Of a DNA stretch of 64,000 nt, positions 50,491 to 59,220 are shown piece after piece. Each line of letters starts with the position of its first letter. Position 1 is the first letter of the stretch. A program made the translations under genes and the position numbers. The DNA is from Halovivax limisalsi (GTDB lineage: Archaea > Halobacteriota > Halobacteria > Halobacteriales > Natrialbaceae): NCBI RefSeq assembly GCF_023093535.1, contig NZ_CP095757.1, positions 2,542,001 through 2,606,000 of the forward strand, read 5' to 3'. The notes below the pieces were generated by a model. That model made no database searches, was not told the DNA's origin, and saw only the letters and a list, made by a program, of their open reading frames with translations.

Positions 50491-51720
50491 TCACTCGTCG
50501 TCGTGCGGCGACCGCGCCGCTTCCGGTTCGAAGCCGTCGAGGCTGATGATGTTCTCGCGGCCGACGCGGAGTTTGCTGATCCGCCCGTCGGACTCCATCT
50601 CCGACAGGAGCATGCTGACTTTCGACTTCGACCAGTCGGTCGCTTCGACGATCTGGACCTGCTTCATGCGCCCGCCGTTCTCCTCGATGAGCGCGGTGAC
50701 GCGGTCCTCGTCGGAGACGAGGTCGACCGGATGGTTCTCCGCCGCCGTCTCGTCGCCCACCTCGCCAGCTGCCGGATCGGGTTCGGTCGTCGTCGCGCCC
50801 GTCGGCCGGCCGTCCGTCAGCGACCGAACGACAGCGACGGGATCCGGTGCGGTTTCCGACCGGCGGGCCAGAAATGTGACCCCGCCGACGATGAGTAACA
50901 CGGCCATCGTCCCGCCGACGAGACGCATCCACCCGGGGATCACGCTCGTTTGGTCGTCCGAGGCCCCCGCAGCGGCGTCGATGGTAAAGACGACGTACGG
51001 GTAGCGATCGGCGAAGTCGCGCTCGCCGGACCAGGTTACCGACGGCGCCGTTTCGAGCGTCCCCGCGTACTGGGCTTCGGGTCGGACGGTCTCGAACGAG
51101 AGCCCCTCGCCGGCCCTGAACTCCAGGGACTGATCGCTCATGATGTAGAACCCGCCCTCGAAGACGTCGCTCGCCGTGACGGTGGTGTCTTCGACGACGG
51201 CGAACCCCTCCCAGTGAAACGACATTCGCACGACACCGACGCGATTGATCGTGCCCTCGACGGTCGCCTCCCGAGTGAAGTCGCTCGCCGACATCTCGCG
51301 ACCGGTGTGACGTTCGCCCGTGGCGACGAGCGTCTCGGCCTGTTGGGTGAACTGGGCGTAGAGGTCGGTCTCCTCCGCCTCGAAGGTTTCGGCGTAGGCC
51401 TCGAACTCCTCGACGGCTTCGGCCGACTCGAGCGGTCGCTCGTACTCGAACGTCCACCTGGCGGAGCCGTCCGCAGCGACCGTCACGTTGAACGTCGTTC
51501 GATCGAAGTCGGGCTGGGCGGCGAGGACGCTCGATCCGGTCTCGGTCGAGGCAGGTGCGGCCGAGTCCGGATCGATCGAGGCGGCCTTGCCGGCATCAAT
51601 CTCGTCGGTTACCGGGGACGCGCCGAACCCGGCGCCGCCGAGGACGGCGACGACGCTAATCGCGGCCAACAGGACGGCGAACGCCGCGACCGAAGTGACC
51701 GACGACCGTTGCATGTACAC
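50491..51720 (-). CDS. Membrane-anchored winged-helix protein (DUF7345/DUF7343-like)
   Basis: A 409-residue protein. A signal-like helix (about 5-30) is followed by a long outer domain (about 70-270, TFNVTVAADGSARWTFEYE onward) of beta-rich acidic sequence. A second transmembrane helix is at about 285-305 (WMRLVGGTMAVLLIVGGVTFLA), then an acidic linker. A cytoplasmic winged helix (about 345-395) contains VTALIEENGGRMKQVQIVEATDWSKSKVSMLLSEME and ENIISL. This layout occurs in haloarchaeal regulators thought to transduce an outside signal to DNA. Start could be 51714 (MQRSSVTS). Confidence 0.8.
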   Translation of the reverse strand: MYMQRSSVTSVAAFAVLLAAISVVAVLGGAGFGASPVTDEIDAGKAASIDPDSAAPASTETGSSVLAAQPDFDRTTFNVTVAADGSARWTFEYERPLESAEAVEEFEAYAETFEAEETDLYAQFTQQAETLVATGERHTGREMSASDFTREATVEGTINRVGVVRMSFHWEGFAVVEDTTVTASDVFEGGFYIMSDQSLEFRAGEGLSFETVRPEAQYAGTLETAPSVTWSGERDFADRYPYVVFTIDAAAGASDDQTSVIPGWMRLVGGTMAVLLIVGGVTFLARRSETAPDPVAVVRSLTDGRPTGATTTEPDPAAGEVGDETAAENHPVDLVSDEDRVTALIEENGGRMKQVQIVEATDWSKSKVSMLLSEMESDGRISKLRVGRENIISLDGFEPEAARSPHDDE

Positions 51721-51833
51721 GCACGTCGGTCGGCGACCTCAAAGAGTTTTTGAGTCACGGGGAGCGAGAGGCGATCGATCCCAATGATCGACGGGACGAT
51801 ACACACAAACCCGCGATCCGCATACGACGAACG

Positions 51834-52412
51834 ATGATCGAGAACATCGCGGCCGACGTGACGGCCTTTACGAGTAACGCATTCCTCGTCGACGGTACCC
51901 GCCGCGTCCTCGTCGATACCGGCTCGAACTTCGACGCCGTCTCGGCGGTCGAGTCGCGAACCGGCGGTCTCGACGCGGTCGTCCTCACGCACACGCACCC
52001 GGACCACGTCGGCGCCCTCCCGGCGGTCGTGGACGCCTTCGACGTCGATGTCTGGGGCTTCGACGAGGGTCACGACGGGATCGACCACGGGCTGGCCGAC
52101 GGCGACCGGATCCAGATCGGCGACGATCGCTACCGGGTCATCCACACGCCCGGCCACAAGGACGATCACGTGTGTCTGTACGCCCCGGAACCCGCCGTCT
52201 GTTTCGGCGGCGACCTCGTCTTCCAGAACGGCGGCTTCGGCCGGACGGACCTCCCAGAGGGCGACCGCGCCACGCTCGTCGAGAGTATCGATCGCCTGCT
52301 CCAGGCAGTCGAACCGTCGCTCTCGGTCCTCCACGTCGGACACGGGCCGAGCATCCGGGAGCGACCCGTCGAACACATCGAACTCGCGGCGCGGATGGCA
52401 CGCTCGCACTGA
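51834..52412 (+). CDS. MBL-fold metallo-hydrolase
   Basis: A 192-residue single-domain metallo-beta-lactamase-fold protein. THTHPDHVG (about 54-62) is the metal motif H-x-H-x-D-H. Then TPGHKDDHVC (about 105-114), GGDLVF with Asp (about 127-132), and VGHGPS near the end complete the binuclear zinc site. Substrate is unknown; it resembles glyoxalase II-like and other small hydrolases. Start 51834 (MIENIAADVTAF) is the family N-terminus, so the extension to 51750 is rejected. It diverges from the membrane winged-helix gene. Confidence 0.85.
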   Translation: MIENIAADVTAFTSNAFLVDGTRRVLVDTGSNFDAVSAVESRTGGLDAVVLTHTHPDHVGALPAVVDAFDVDVWGFDEGHDGIDHGLADGDRIQIGDDRYRVIHTPGHKDDHVCLYAPEPAVCFGGDLVFQNGGFGRTDLPEGDRATLVESIDRLLQAVEPSLSVLHVGHGPSIRERPVEHIELAARMARSH

Positions 52413-52443
52413 GCGGGCCTGCTACCCCGGTGTGTCACCCAGG

Positions 52444-52755
52444 TCAGGCGTCGGCCGAATCGGCCGCATCCGGCGAGTCGGCCGAACCGTCGTCGGCCAG
52501 TCCGTAGTATCCGGGTTCGCCCTCGTCCTGGGGTTCCGCGACGACGAGGTCGTCCGCGTTCTTCATGATCCACGGGATGGCCCAGTCGAGGAGAATGTCT
52601 TCGGTGTCGCGATCGAGTTCGGCGTTGGGCTCAAGTCCCTGGAGCAACCGGGCGATCTCGTAGACGGTGTACATCTGGTTCGGAGCGAACAGATCGCTCG
52701 GTTCGTAGAAATCGCACGGGTAGATCGAATCGAACGTCGACTTCGGACGTGGCAT
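52444..52755 (-). CDS. Conserved haloarchaeal protein (probably DUF5827)
   Basis: A 103-residue soluble protein. Conserved-looking segments are DSIYPCDFYEPSDL (about 9-22), YTVYEIARLL (about 29-38) and DTEDILLDWAIPWIMKNADDL (about 50-70). The last 25 residues are a polar Ala/Asp/Ser tail. I recall the DUF5827 family as having this opening, but this is a memory-level assignment. Function unknown. It converges with the MBL gene. Confidence 0.65.
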   Translation of the reverse strand: MPRPKSTFDSIYPCDFYEPSDLFAPNQMYTVYEIARLLQGLEPNAELDRDTEDILLDWAIPWIMKNADDLVVAEPQDEGEPGYYGLADDGSADSPDAADSADA

Positions 52756-52883
52756 GTCTGTCCCGTACGAACGAACGGGTCCTAAAACTCCCGGCATCGG
52801 GACCCAGATCTGCGTTGAATGCACTCGACAGGCGAGAGCTCGCATTTGGAACACGGGGACGTGAAAAAATCGACGCTGCCGGC

Positions 52884-53486
52884 TTACTCGAAGTGATCGA
52901 TGCACGTCTGGTACTCGTCGGCGACCGAGTCCCAGTTGATCACGTCGAAGAAGCTGTCGATGAAGTCGCCGCGGTCCGGCCCGTAATCGTAGTAGTAGGA
53001 GTGCTCCCAGACGTCCAGCGCGAGGATCGGATGCGAACCCCAGAGGGCGTGGAGGTCGTGCCTGTCGACCTTGAGGTTGCGAAGCTGCTTCGCGACGGGG
53101 TCGTAGACGAGCAGCGCCCAGCCGCCGGCGGCGCCCGCGGCAGCCTTGAATTCGCCCTTCCAGGCCTCGTAGGAGCCGAAGTCCTCCTCGATGCGGTCGG
53201 CCAGGTCGCCCTCCGGCTCGCCGCCGCCGTTCGGCGACATGTTCTCCCAGAACATCGTGTGGAGGTAGTGCCCGCAGCCGTTGTGGGTCACGTTCTCCAT
53301 CGCGGCCGGGGTGGACTCGAAGTCGCCCGCCTCGCGGTTCTGCGCGAGTTCCTCCTCGGCACTGTTGAGGCCGTTGACGTAGCCCTGGTGGTGTGTGTCG
53401 TGATGCCAGGTCACAACCTGTTCGGAGATCGACGGTTCGAGCGCGTCGTAGTCGTACGGAAGTGGTGGAAGTTCGTGTTCGGTCAT
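52884..53486 (-). CDS. sod: Superoxide dismutase [Mn]
   Basis: A 200-residue cytoplasmic enzyme that converts superoxide to O2 and H2O2. Metal ligands are His28 in WHHDTHHQGYVNG, His in NGCGHYLHTMFWENM (about 72-80), and Asp/His in LDVWEHSYYYDYG (about 160-172). DVWEHSYY is the Mn/Fe-SOD signature DxWEHxYY. N-terminal PPLPYDYDALEP is typical. Start 53486 (MTEHELPPLP) fits family members; the ATG at 53495 adds three residues. A promoter TATA-like patch (GTTTAACAG on the minus strand near 53519-53527) precedes it. Confidence 0.95.
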   Translation of the reverse strand: MTEHELPPLPYDYDALEPSISEQVVTWHHDTHHQGYVNGLNSAEEELAQNREAGDFESTPAAMENVTHNGCGHYLHTMFWENMSPNGGGEPEGDLADRIEEDFGSYEAWKGEFKAAAGAAGGWALLVYDPVAKQLRNLKVDRHDLHALWGSHPILALDVWEHSYYYDYGPDRGDFIDSFFDVINWDSVADEYQTCIDHFE

Positions 53487-53634
53487 TGTGGACACCCGCT
53501 CTCGTGTTCGATATCGCGACTGTTAAACGTTGAGGAGTGAAACGATAACACGCCGCATCGCGAACGTATCGGCGCCGTCGTTCGCGCGCGACCGATACTC
53601 CTCCGTCTGGCACCAACCACGATCTACGTGTTAA

Positions 53635-53652
53635 CGGTTTCTCCCGAAACCG
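53635..53652. terminator. Possible hairpin between ndk operon and sod
   Basis: cggtttc-tccc-gaaaccg has 7-bp perfect arms and a 4-base loop. It lies between the end of ndk (53800) and sod (start 53486), both minus strand. It could end the ribosomal operon transcript or be part of the sod upstream region. No T-run follows it. The 53487-53799 stretch holds no gene. Confidence 0.35.
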
Positions 53653-53799
53653 GGTGGATCGATGGGAAGCTGGTATCGATCCGCTCGTTCTGTACCGGCT
53701 GAAACCGACGGTTCGAGGCGCGGCGGCTCGTATCGGGAGGAACCGAGCGTCGAAAAGTGAGACGGTCGAATCGCGAGTCGTCGGGATCGCGAGTCCTCG

Positions 53800-54264
53800 T
53801 TACTCGTAGAGCCAGGTCGCGTCGTGCTGATCGTAGTCGATCAGTTCGTCCTCGTCGAAGTGGATCGCGATCTCGCGTTCGTTCGCGCCCTCGTCCTCGT
53901 GGTCGGCGGCGTGAACGACGTTGCGACCCAGATCGAGCGCGTAGTCGCCGCGGATCGTGCCGGCGTCGGCCTCGAGCGGGTCGGTCGCACCGATCATCTG
54001 CCGGACCTGCCGGGTGGCGTCCTGGCCCTCCCAGACCATCGGGACGACGGGACCGGACGTGATGAACTCGACGAGATCGTCGTAGAACGGCTTGTCCTCG
54101 TGCTCGGCGTAGTGCTCCTCGGCGCGCTCTCGGGGCATGTTCTCGACGGTGATACCGACGAGTTTCAGCCCGCGGTCTTCGAGCCGGGAGACGACCTCGC
54201 CGACCAGTCCGCGTGCGAACGCGTCGGGTTTGACCATGACGAAGGTCCGCTCGCGGTCGCTCAT
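53800..54264 (-). CDS. ndk: Nucleoside diphosphate kinase
   Basis: A 154-residue enzyme that passes the terminal phosphate of ATP to other nucleoside diphosphates. The phospho-histidine is His118 in GRNVVHAAD. KPDAFARGL (about 12-20) and the later acidic segment fit the ndk fold. It is the last gene of the rpl7Ae-rps28e-rpl24e-ndk operon, and its ATG overlaps the end of rpl24e by four bases (ATGA). The order rps28e-rpl24e-ndk is conserved in archaea. Confidence 0.96.
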   Translation of the reverse strand: MSDRERTFVMVKPDAFARGLVGEVVSRLEDRGLKLVGITVENMPRERAEEHYAEHEDKPFYDDLVEFITSGPVVPMVWEGQDATRQVRQMIGATDPLEADAGTIRGDYALDLGRNVVHAADHEDEGANEREIAIHFDEDELIDYDQHDATWLYE

Positions 54265-54743
54265 ACCTCGCTCCCCTCTTCGGCTTCGACGTCGTCGGCC
54301 GGCGACTCTTCGTCCTCGGCCGTCACGTCGTCGGCATCAGTTGCCGGCACCTCCTGCTGACCGGTATCGTCGGATTCGGCAGCACCGTCCTCGTCGGCGA
54401 CCTCGTCCTGCGGTTCCGTCTCCGCCTCGACGCGGTCGCTGGTCTCGGCGTCGGGCTCGTCAGCGACCTCCCGTTCGGGGACCTGATCCGCGCCCGCGTC
54501 GGCGCGAGCCTGCCGGCCCGTCTCCGTCGATTCGTCCGCGGGCGTCTCCGCCTGGGCGGGGCCCTTGTTCGCGCGACCCTGCTCCGTCCACTCGAGGTCG
54601 CGCGGTTCGCGACCCAGCTTGTAGTTCTTCTCCGCTTTCGAGTCGACGAAGTGGAGGATGGTACCGTCCGTCTGGACGTACATGATACCCGTCCCCGGCT
54701 CGATCTCTTCGCCCGTGTAGTCGCAGGTTCGTTTCTCGACCAT
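54261..54743 (-). CDS. rpl24e: Ribosomal protein L24e with long acidic C-terminal extension
   Basis: A 160-residue protein. Residues 1-62 are the L24e core: CDYTGEEIEPGTGIMYVQTD, then HFVDSKAEKNYKLGREPRDL. The zinc-ribbon cysteines of many archaeal L24e are mostly absent (CDYTG, HFVDSKAEKN), a variant also met in other haloarchaea. Residues 63-160 are a tail of Ala, Asp, Glu and Thr, very long for an L24e (commonly 55-70 residues). It overlaps ndk by four bases. The tail may be a disordered surface extension; its function is unknown. Confidence 0.92.
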   Translation of the reverse strand: MVEKRTCDYTGEEIEPGTGIMYVQTDGTILHFVDSKAEKNYKLGREPRDLEWTEQGRANKGPAQAETPADESTETGRQARADAGADQVPEREVADEPDAETSDRVEAETEPQDEVADEDGAAESDDTGQQEVPATDADDVTAEDEESPADDVEAEEGSEV

Positions 54744-54745
54744 GG

Positions 54746-54970
54746 TCACTGCCCTCCGATGGAGTCGGCCTCGCGGGCGGTCTCGCGCAGCTGGAGGACG
54801 TCGCCCTCGCGGACCGGCCCGAGGCAGTTGCGGGTGATGATGCGACCCTGATTCTCGCCTTCCTGGATCCGGCACTTGACCTGCATGGCTTCACCGTGCA
54901 TGCCGGTCTTGCCGACGATCTCGATGACTTCGGCGGGCGTCGAACCGCCTTCGCCCTCTTCAGCACTCAT
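54746..54970 (-). CDS. rps28e: Ribosomal protein S28e
   Basis: A 74-residue small-subunit protein. The core has [20 protein letters not shown] (about 15-34), [21 protein letters not shown] (about 39-59) and [11 protein letters not shown] near the end, all typical of S28e. The N-terminal [14 protein letters not shown] is an acidic haloarchaeal extension. It ends two bases before rpl24e and begins 11 bases after rpl7Ae. Confidence 0.95.
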   Translation of the reverse strand: MSAEEGEGGSTPAEVIEIVGKTGMHGEAMQVKCRIQEGENQGRIITRNCLGPVREGDVLQLRETAREADSIGGQ

Positions 54971-54981
54971 CTCTCACCACC

Positions 54982-55344
54982 TCACTCGAGATCCTCGATC
55001 TTCCCGGCGATGTCGTCGACGGTGTCCTCGGCCTCGCCGGTGTCGACGATCGCGGCCGCGGCGGAGCCGACCTCGAGGCCGGCGGCGTGACCCACGTCGT
55101 CCTGCGTTCCGACGAAGACGACGGGGATCCCCTTCTCGTCTGCGAGTTCCGGCAGGTGCATGACGATCTCCTCGGGGGAGACGTCTTCGGCGACGTAGAC
55201 GAGGTCGGCGTTGCCGCGCTCGATCGCTTTGGTCGTTTCGTTCGTTCCTTTCTTTACGCGTCCGGTGTCTCGGGCGACTTCGAGGGCCTCGAGGGCGTCC
55301 TCTTGGAGGTCGGCCGGGACGTCGATCGTGACGTAGACTGACAT
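54982..55344 (-). CDS. rpl7Ae: Ribosomal protein L7Ae
   Basis: A 120-residue RNA-binding protein. It is in the large subunit and also in box C/D and H/ACA guide RNPs and RNase P, binding kink-turns. The core reads [32 protein letters not shown] (about 28-59) and [16 protein letters not shown] (about 65-80), the L7Ae RNA-binding face and fold. A good ribosome binding site (GGAGAGGTGA) is about 10 bases before the ATG, unusual in this window, and a long structured leader precedes it. It heads the ribosomal operon. Confidence 0.96.
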   Translation of the reverse strand: MSVYVTIDVPADLQEDALEALEVARDTGRVKKGTNETTKAIERGNADLVYVAEDVSPEEIVMHLPELADEKGIPVVFVGTQDDVGHAAGLEVGSAAAAIVDTGEAEDTVDDIAGKIEDLE

Positions 55345-55516
55345 TGGTTGTTCACCTCTCCTACGCGCGGGCTCGCGCTCCCCTGCCGGTGGGGCGCTGG
55401 GTGCCCCGTACCGGCGCCGGTCGTCGGACCGGCCCCGGCGGAGTTCCTGTGCGGCTAGGAGCATCATCAACCCCGCGTAGGGTGTACTGCCACGTAGCGG
55501 TGCCCCCCATAAAAGC
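55345..55516 (-). promoter_or_regulatory. Long structured leader of rpl7Ae operon
   Basis: On the minus strand CTTTTATGG (about 55508-55516) is the TATA candidate, giving a leader of about 140 bases. It contains a GC-rich hairpin (arms ccggtc/gaccgg, 55417-55432), a second hairpin (ggggc/gcccc, 55391-55407), and a TGATGA box C-like word (55464-55469). It ends in the Shine-Dalgarno-like GGAGAGG. L7Ae binds kink-turns in its own leader in some archaea, so autoregulation is plausible. Not tested. Confidence 0.5.
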
Positions 55517-55689
55517 GTGTTCAAACATTCTTCGGGGTGACACGGAGGCGCACGTTCGAAAGATACCGGAGGGCGCGGCGACCGCGCCGGACGAAATCCG
55601 CTATTCGATACGTCCGCTACGATATTGCACCGTCGATCCCTCCGCGCGGAACGGTGGAATTACCCCGACCGGGTACGTATCGAGCGCCC

Positions 55690-58065
55690 ATGCACTCGGA
55701 GTCGGTCGCGAGGGCGCTTCGGGCCGAGGCGAGCGCCGTCGACGAGCGACGACTGCTGGTCCTCGCCGGCGATCGGGACGCCGCCTACGAACACCTCGAA
55801 GCGCTACTCGACGACCTCGACGTCCCCATCTCGGCGACGACGCTCGTCGGTCCGGACGATCGCCTTCGCTGCGAACACCGCACGCAATCAACGGCGGACC
55901 GGCTCCTCGGCGTGACGCGCGAGGTCGTCGTCCTCGACGCCCACGCGGCCCTCCGACCGAACGCGCTCGGGCGGGTCGTCGGCGCGGTCGACGGCGGCGG
56001 CCTGCTGGTGCTGCTCGCACCACCGCTCGAGGAGTGGGCGGATCGACGCGACGAGTTCGACGAGACGCTCGCCGCCCCGCCGTTCGCCGTCGACGAGGTG
56101 ACCGGTCACTTTCGGGCCCGGCTCGTCGAATCGCTGGCTGCCCACCCCGGGATCGCGATCGTCGACGTCGACGCCGATCGGGTCGTCCGGGATGGCCTGA
56201 CGAATCCGGCCCCGCGACTGGATGCCGATTCAACCGTTCAGCGGCGACCGAACACCGAATCGACCGCACAGCTGCAACCGAACGGCGAACCGTTCCCAGC
56301 CGCCGCCTACGAGGCCTGCCTTACCGACGAACAACGCGACGCGCTCGCGGCGTTCGAGGCCTTCGAGCGCGACGACGAACCTCGCGCCGTCGTCCTGGAG
56401 GCGGATCGGGGCCGCGGCAAGTCGAGCGCGGCCGGCCTGGCGGCGAGCTCGCTCGCGATAGCCGGCCGCGACGTGGTCGTGACCGCCCCGTCGGTCGACA
56501 GCTGTGCCGAGGTGTTCGCCCGTGCGCGAGAACTCGTCTCGACGGTCGAGGGGGCGCCAGACGACCGCCCGGCCGACGGGAAACCGGACAGCCGCGACGT
56601 CCGGACCCCCTCCGGTGGCCGCGTCCGGTTCGAGTCCGCCACGGCGGTCGAATCGTGGGTCGACGACGCCGACGCGGTGATCGTCGACGAGGCCGCCGCC
56701 CTCCCGGTCTCGATCCTCGAATCGACGCTGGCGGCGGACGACGTCGCCTACGCGACGACGGTCCACGGCTACGAGGGGACCGGTCGCGGCTTTTCGGTCA
56801 GGTTCCGGGATCGACTCGACGAGGGGCCCCACGCGGTGACGTCGCTGACGCTCGTCGAACCAATTCGCTACGCGGCGGGCGACCCCATCGAGACCTGGGC
56901 GTTTCGCGTCCTCGCGCTCGACGCGCGACCGCCCGTGGCGCAACTCGTCACGGATGCGACGCCGGAATCGGTGACGTACGAACGGCCGGAGTCCGCGGAA
57001 CTCGCGACCGACGAACGCCGACTCCGCGAGACCTTCGGCCTGCTCGTCCTGGCACACTACCGGACGGAGCCCGCCGACCTCGCGCGCGTGCTCGACGCGC
57101 CGAACGTGACCGTCCGGACGCTCGAACACGACGGTCACGTCGTCGGCGTCGCGATGCTCGCCCGCGAAGGTGGACTCGGCGCGACGACGCGCGCCGCGAT
57201 GTACGAGGGCGCGCGCATCCGCGGGAACATGATCCCCGACGTGCTGACGAGCCAGCTTCGAGACGAGTCGGCGGGGGAAGCGGTCGGCTACCGCGTCGTC
57301 CGCATCGCCACCCACCACGCGGTTCGCTCCCGCGGGCTCGGATCGCACCTCCTCTCGAAACTCGAGACGGAGTTCGCCGACGAGGCGGACTGGCTCGGCT
57401 CCGGCTTCGGCGCGACGCCCGCCCTCCTCCGGTTCTGGCGTCGAAACGGCTACGCGACCGTGCACGCTTCGACGACTCGGAACGACCGGAGCGGGGAGTA
57501 CTCCGCGATCGTCCTCCGGCCGACGAGCGATCGCGGTCGAGCGCTCCGCGACCGACACGCTCGGTGGTTCGCCCGGCGTGCCCCGGCCATCCTCGGCGAC
57601 GCGCTTTCCGATCTCGATCCGGATACCGCGCGAGCCATTCTGCGTTCGGTGCCGGTCGACGCGGCCCCCGAACTCTCCGACGATCCTCACGACTGGCGAA
57701 CGATCGCCGGGGCGGCCTACGGCCCGGGGCTGTTCGACGTCGATCCCGGTCCGTTTCGCCCGCTGCTCGTCCGGTACCTGATCGAGCGACCGGATCCGGA
57801 TGCCGATGGGTCGTCGAATCCGGAAGGTGCGTCGGCCGACGACGAACCGACAGACCGCGAGGAACGGCTGTTCGTCCGCCGCGGCCTCCAGGCCCGGCCG
57901 TGGCCCGCCGTCGCCGACGAACTCGAGTATCACTCGCCCGGCCAGTGCATGCGATCGTTCGGCGACGCCATCACGCCGCTCGTCGACCACTACGGGCGCG
58001 ACGAAGCGAACGTCGGTGACGCGGCCGCCAGCGAGGTTGGTACACTTCGCGATCGGTTCCGATAG
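55690..58065 (+). CDS. tmcA: tRNA(Met) cytidine acetyltransferase TmcA
   Basis: A 791-residue enzyme that makes N4-acetylcytidine using acetyl-CoA and ATP. An N-terminal domain (about 1-190) is followed by a RecD-like ATPase with P-loop EADRGRGKSSAA (about 237-248) and VIVDEAAALP (about 332-341). A GNAT acetyltransferase domain holds VGVAMLAREGG and RIATHHAVRSRGLGSHLL (about 538-555). The C-terminal tRNA-binding part ends in RDRFR. Acidic linkers (about 705-720) are typical of haloarchaea. It diverges from the rpl7Ae operon and probably has its own promoter near 55600-55660. Start 55690 was chosen because homologous sequence begins there. Confidence 0.93.
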   Translation: MHSESVARALRAEASAVDERRLLVLAGDRDAAYEHLEALLDDLDVPISATTLVGPDDRLRCEHRTQSTADRLLGVTREVVVLDAHAALRPNALGRVVGAVDGGGLLVLLAPPLEEWADRRDEFDETLAAPPFAVDEVTGHFRARLVESLAAHPGIAIVDVDADRVVRDGLTNPAPRLDADSTVQRRPNTESTAQLQPNGEPFPAAAYEACLTDEQRDALAAFEAFERDDEPRAVVLEADRGRGKSSAAGLAASSLAIAGRDVVVTAPSVDSCAEVFARARELVSTVEGAPDDRPADGKPDSRDVRTPSGGRVRFESATAVESWVDDADAVIVDEAAALPVSILESTLAADDVAYATTVHGYEGTGRGFSVRFRDRLDEGPHAVTSLTLVEPIRYAAGDPIETWAFRVLALDARPPVAQLVTDATPESVTYERPESAELATDERRLRETFGLLVLAHYRTEPADLARVLDAPNVTVRTLEHDGHVVGVAMLAREGGLGATTRAAMYEGARIRGNMIPDVLTSQLRDESAGEAVGYRVVRIATHHAVRSRGLGSHLLSKLETEFADEADWLGSGFGATPALLRFWRRNGYATVHASTTRNDRSGEYSAIVLRPTSDRGRALRDRHARWFARRAPAILGDALSDLDPDTARAILRSVPVDAAPELSDDPHDWRTIAGAAYGPGLFDVDPGPFRPLLVRYLIERPDPDADGSSNPEGASADDEPTDREERLFVRRGLQARPWPAVADELEYHSPGQCMRSFGDAITPLVDHYGRDEANVGDAAASEVGTLRDRFR

Positions 58066-58103
58066 GCCACCCGACCTAGCGCGGTCGGTTTCGTCCCGTA
58101 GAC

Positions 58104-58868
58104 TCACGTCAGGAGACGACGGGCGATCGACTCCGGGAGGAGGGCGAACAGCCAGGCGATCAGGCGCCAGCGGCGAGTGACGTAGACGTGGCGCCGGCGA
58201 TTCTCGATCGCCCGGTGGATCTGGGCGGCGGCCGTCTCCGGCGAGGCCATCCAGAACAGGTTCTCGCCCATCGCCATGTCGGTGTCGACGAACCCGGGTT
58301 CGACCGTCGTGATGGCGATATCGGCCGACCGGGCGTGCTGACGGTGTCGAAGCCCCCGAAGGTAGTTGTTCACGAACGCTTTCGAGGCGTTGTACGCGGG
58401 CGCGCCTGGATTGCCGAAGCGGGAGGCGACGGAGGAGATCCCGACGAGGTGGCCGTCGAGATCGCCGTCCGGCGCGTCGCGTCCCGCCTCGGACCCGGCC
58501 CGCTCCTCGAAGAATTCGATCGCGGCGGTCGCGATCGCCGTGAACCCGTCGACGTTGACCGCGATCGTCTCGCGCTCGGGTCCCCACTCCAGGTCGCGAT
58601 TCAGCGCCCCGGTACCCGCGCTGACCACGACCAGGTCGACGCGGTCCATCGCGTCGGCGAGTTCGAAAAACGCCTCGCGAGCGGTCCTCGTCTCCGTGAC
58701 GTCCATCGTCGCGACGTAGGCTCGCGTCGGCAGCGCCTCGCCGATGGCCCGCAATCGGTCGGTCCGCCGTGCGGCCAGTCCGACTTCGTAGCCGTCCGCC
58801 GCGAGTCGTCGCGCCAGCGCCTCCCCGATGCCCGACGAGGCGCCGACGACGATCGCACCGCGTGTCAT
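58104..58868 (-). CDS. Short-chain dehydrogenase/reductase
   Basis: A 254-residue NAD(P)-dependent oxidoreductase. GASSGIG at 9-15 is the cofactor loop, and NAD(P) specificity residues ARRTDRL follow near 32-38 (Arg suggests NADPH). SVASRFGNPGAPAYNASKAF (about 147-166) holds the Ser, Tyr and Lys catalytic triad (YNASK). The C-terminal RRWRLIAWLFALLPESIARR is hydrophobic-amphipathic and may bind the membrane. Substrate unknown. Start 58868 is the first ATG of the Rossmann fold. Confidence 0.88.
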   Translation of the reverse strand: MTRGAIVVGASSGIGEALARRLAADGYEVGLAARRTDRLRAIGEALPTRAYVATMDVTETRTAREAFFELADAMDRVDLVVVSAGTGALNRDLEWGPERETIAVNVDGFTAIATAAIEFFEERAGSEAGRDAPDGDLDGHLVGISSVASRFGNPGAPAYNASKAFVNNYLRGLRHRQHARSADIAITTVEPGFVDTDMAMGENLFWMASPETAAAQIHRAIENRRRHVYVTRRWRLIAWLFALLPESIARRLLT

Positions 58869-58992
58869 ACACCGGCGTTTCCCACGCAGTGATAAAATCG
58901 ACCCGGCCAGATACCGGCTGCCAGTAGTATCACGAACCGTCCGCCGCCGTGGGAACCAAAAGCATGACCAGTCCCACTCCTTAGGGACGGGC

Positions 58993-59157
58993 ATGCGCTG
59001 TGCAGAGGACGGATGTGATCGTCCCGCCTCCGTCGAACTCCACATCCCGTGGGCCGACAACCGGCTGGTCTGTGCGGCTCACGCCCGCGTTCTCGGGCGT
59101 CAGGACGGCGTCGTCGCGGATCCGAAGCCGGACGCCGGTGAGGACCTGCTGGATTAG
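58993..59157 (+). CDS. Small zinc-finger-like protein
   Basis: A 54-residue protein. CAEDGC (about 3-8) and C-x2-H (CAAH, about 27-30) suggest a Cys/His zinc site, similar in spacing to the protein at 6066. The segment ASVELHIPWADNRLVCAAHARVL looks folded, and the rest is polar. Function unknown. Translation starts at 58993; the longer frame overlaps the SDR promoter and is rejected. Confidence 0.7.
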   Translation: MRCAEDGCDRPASVELHIPWADNRLVCAAHARVLGRQDGVVADPKPDAGEDLLD

Positions 59158-59220
59158 GTCGACTGTGACCGTGTGAACGAACCCACACGGCGAATCGGGC
59201 GGGAGATATCGCTTGCCGAA

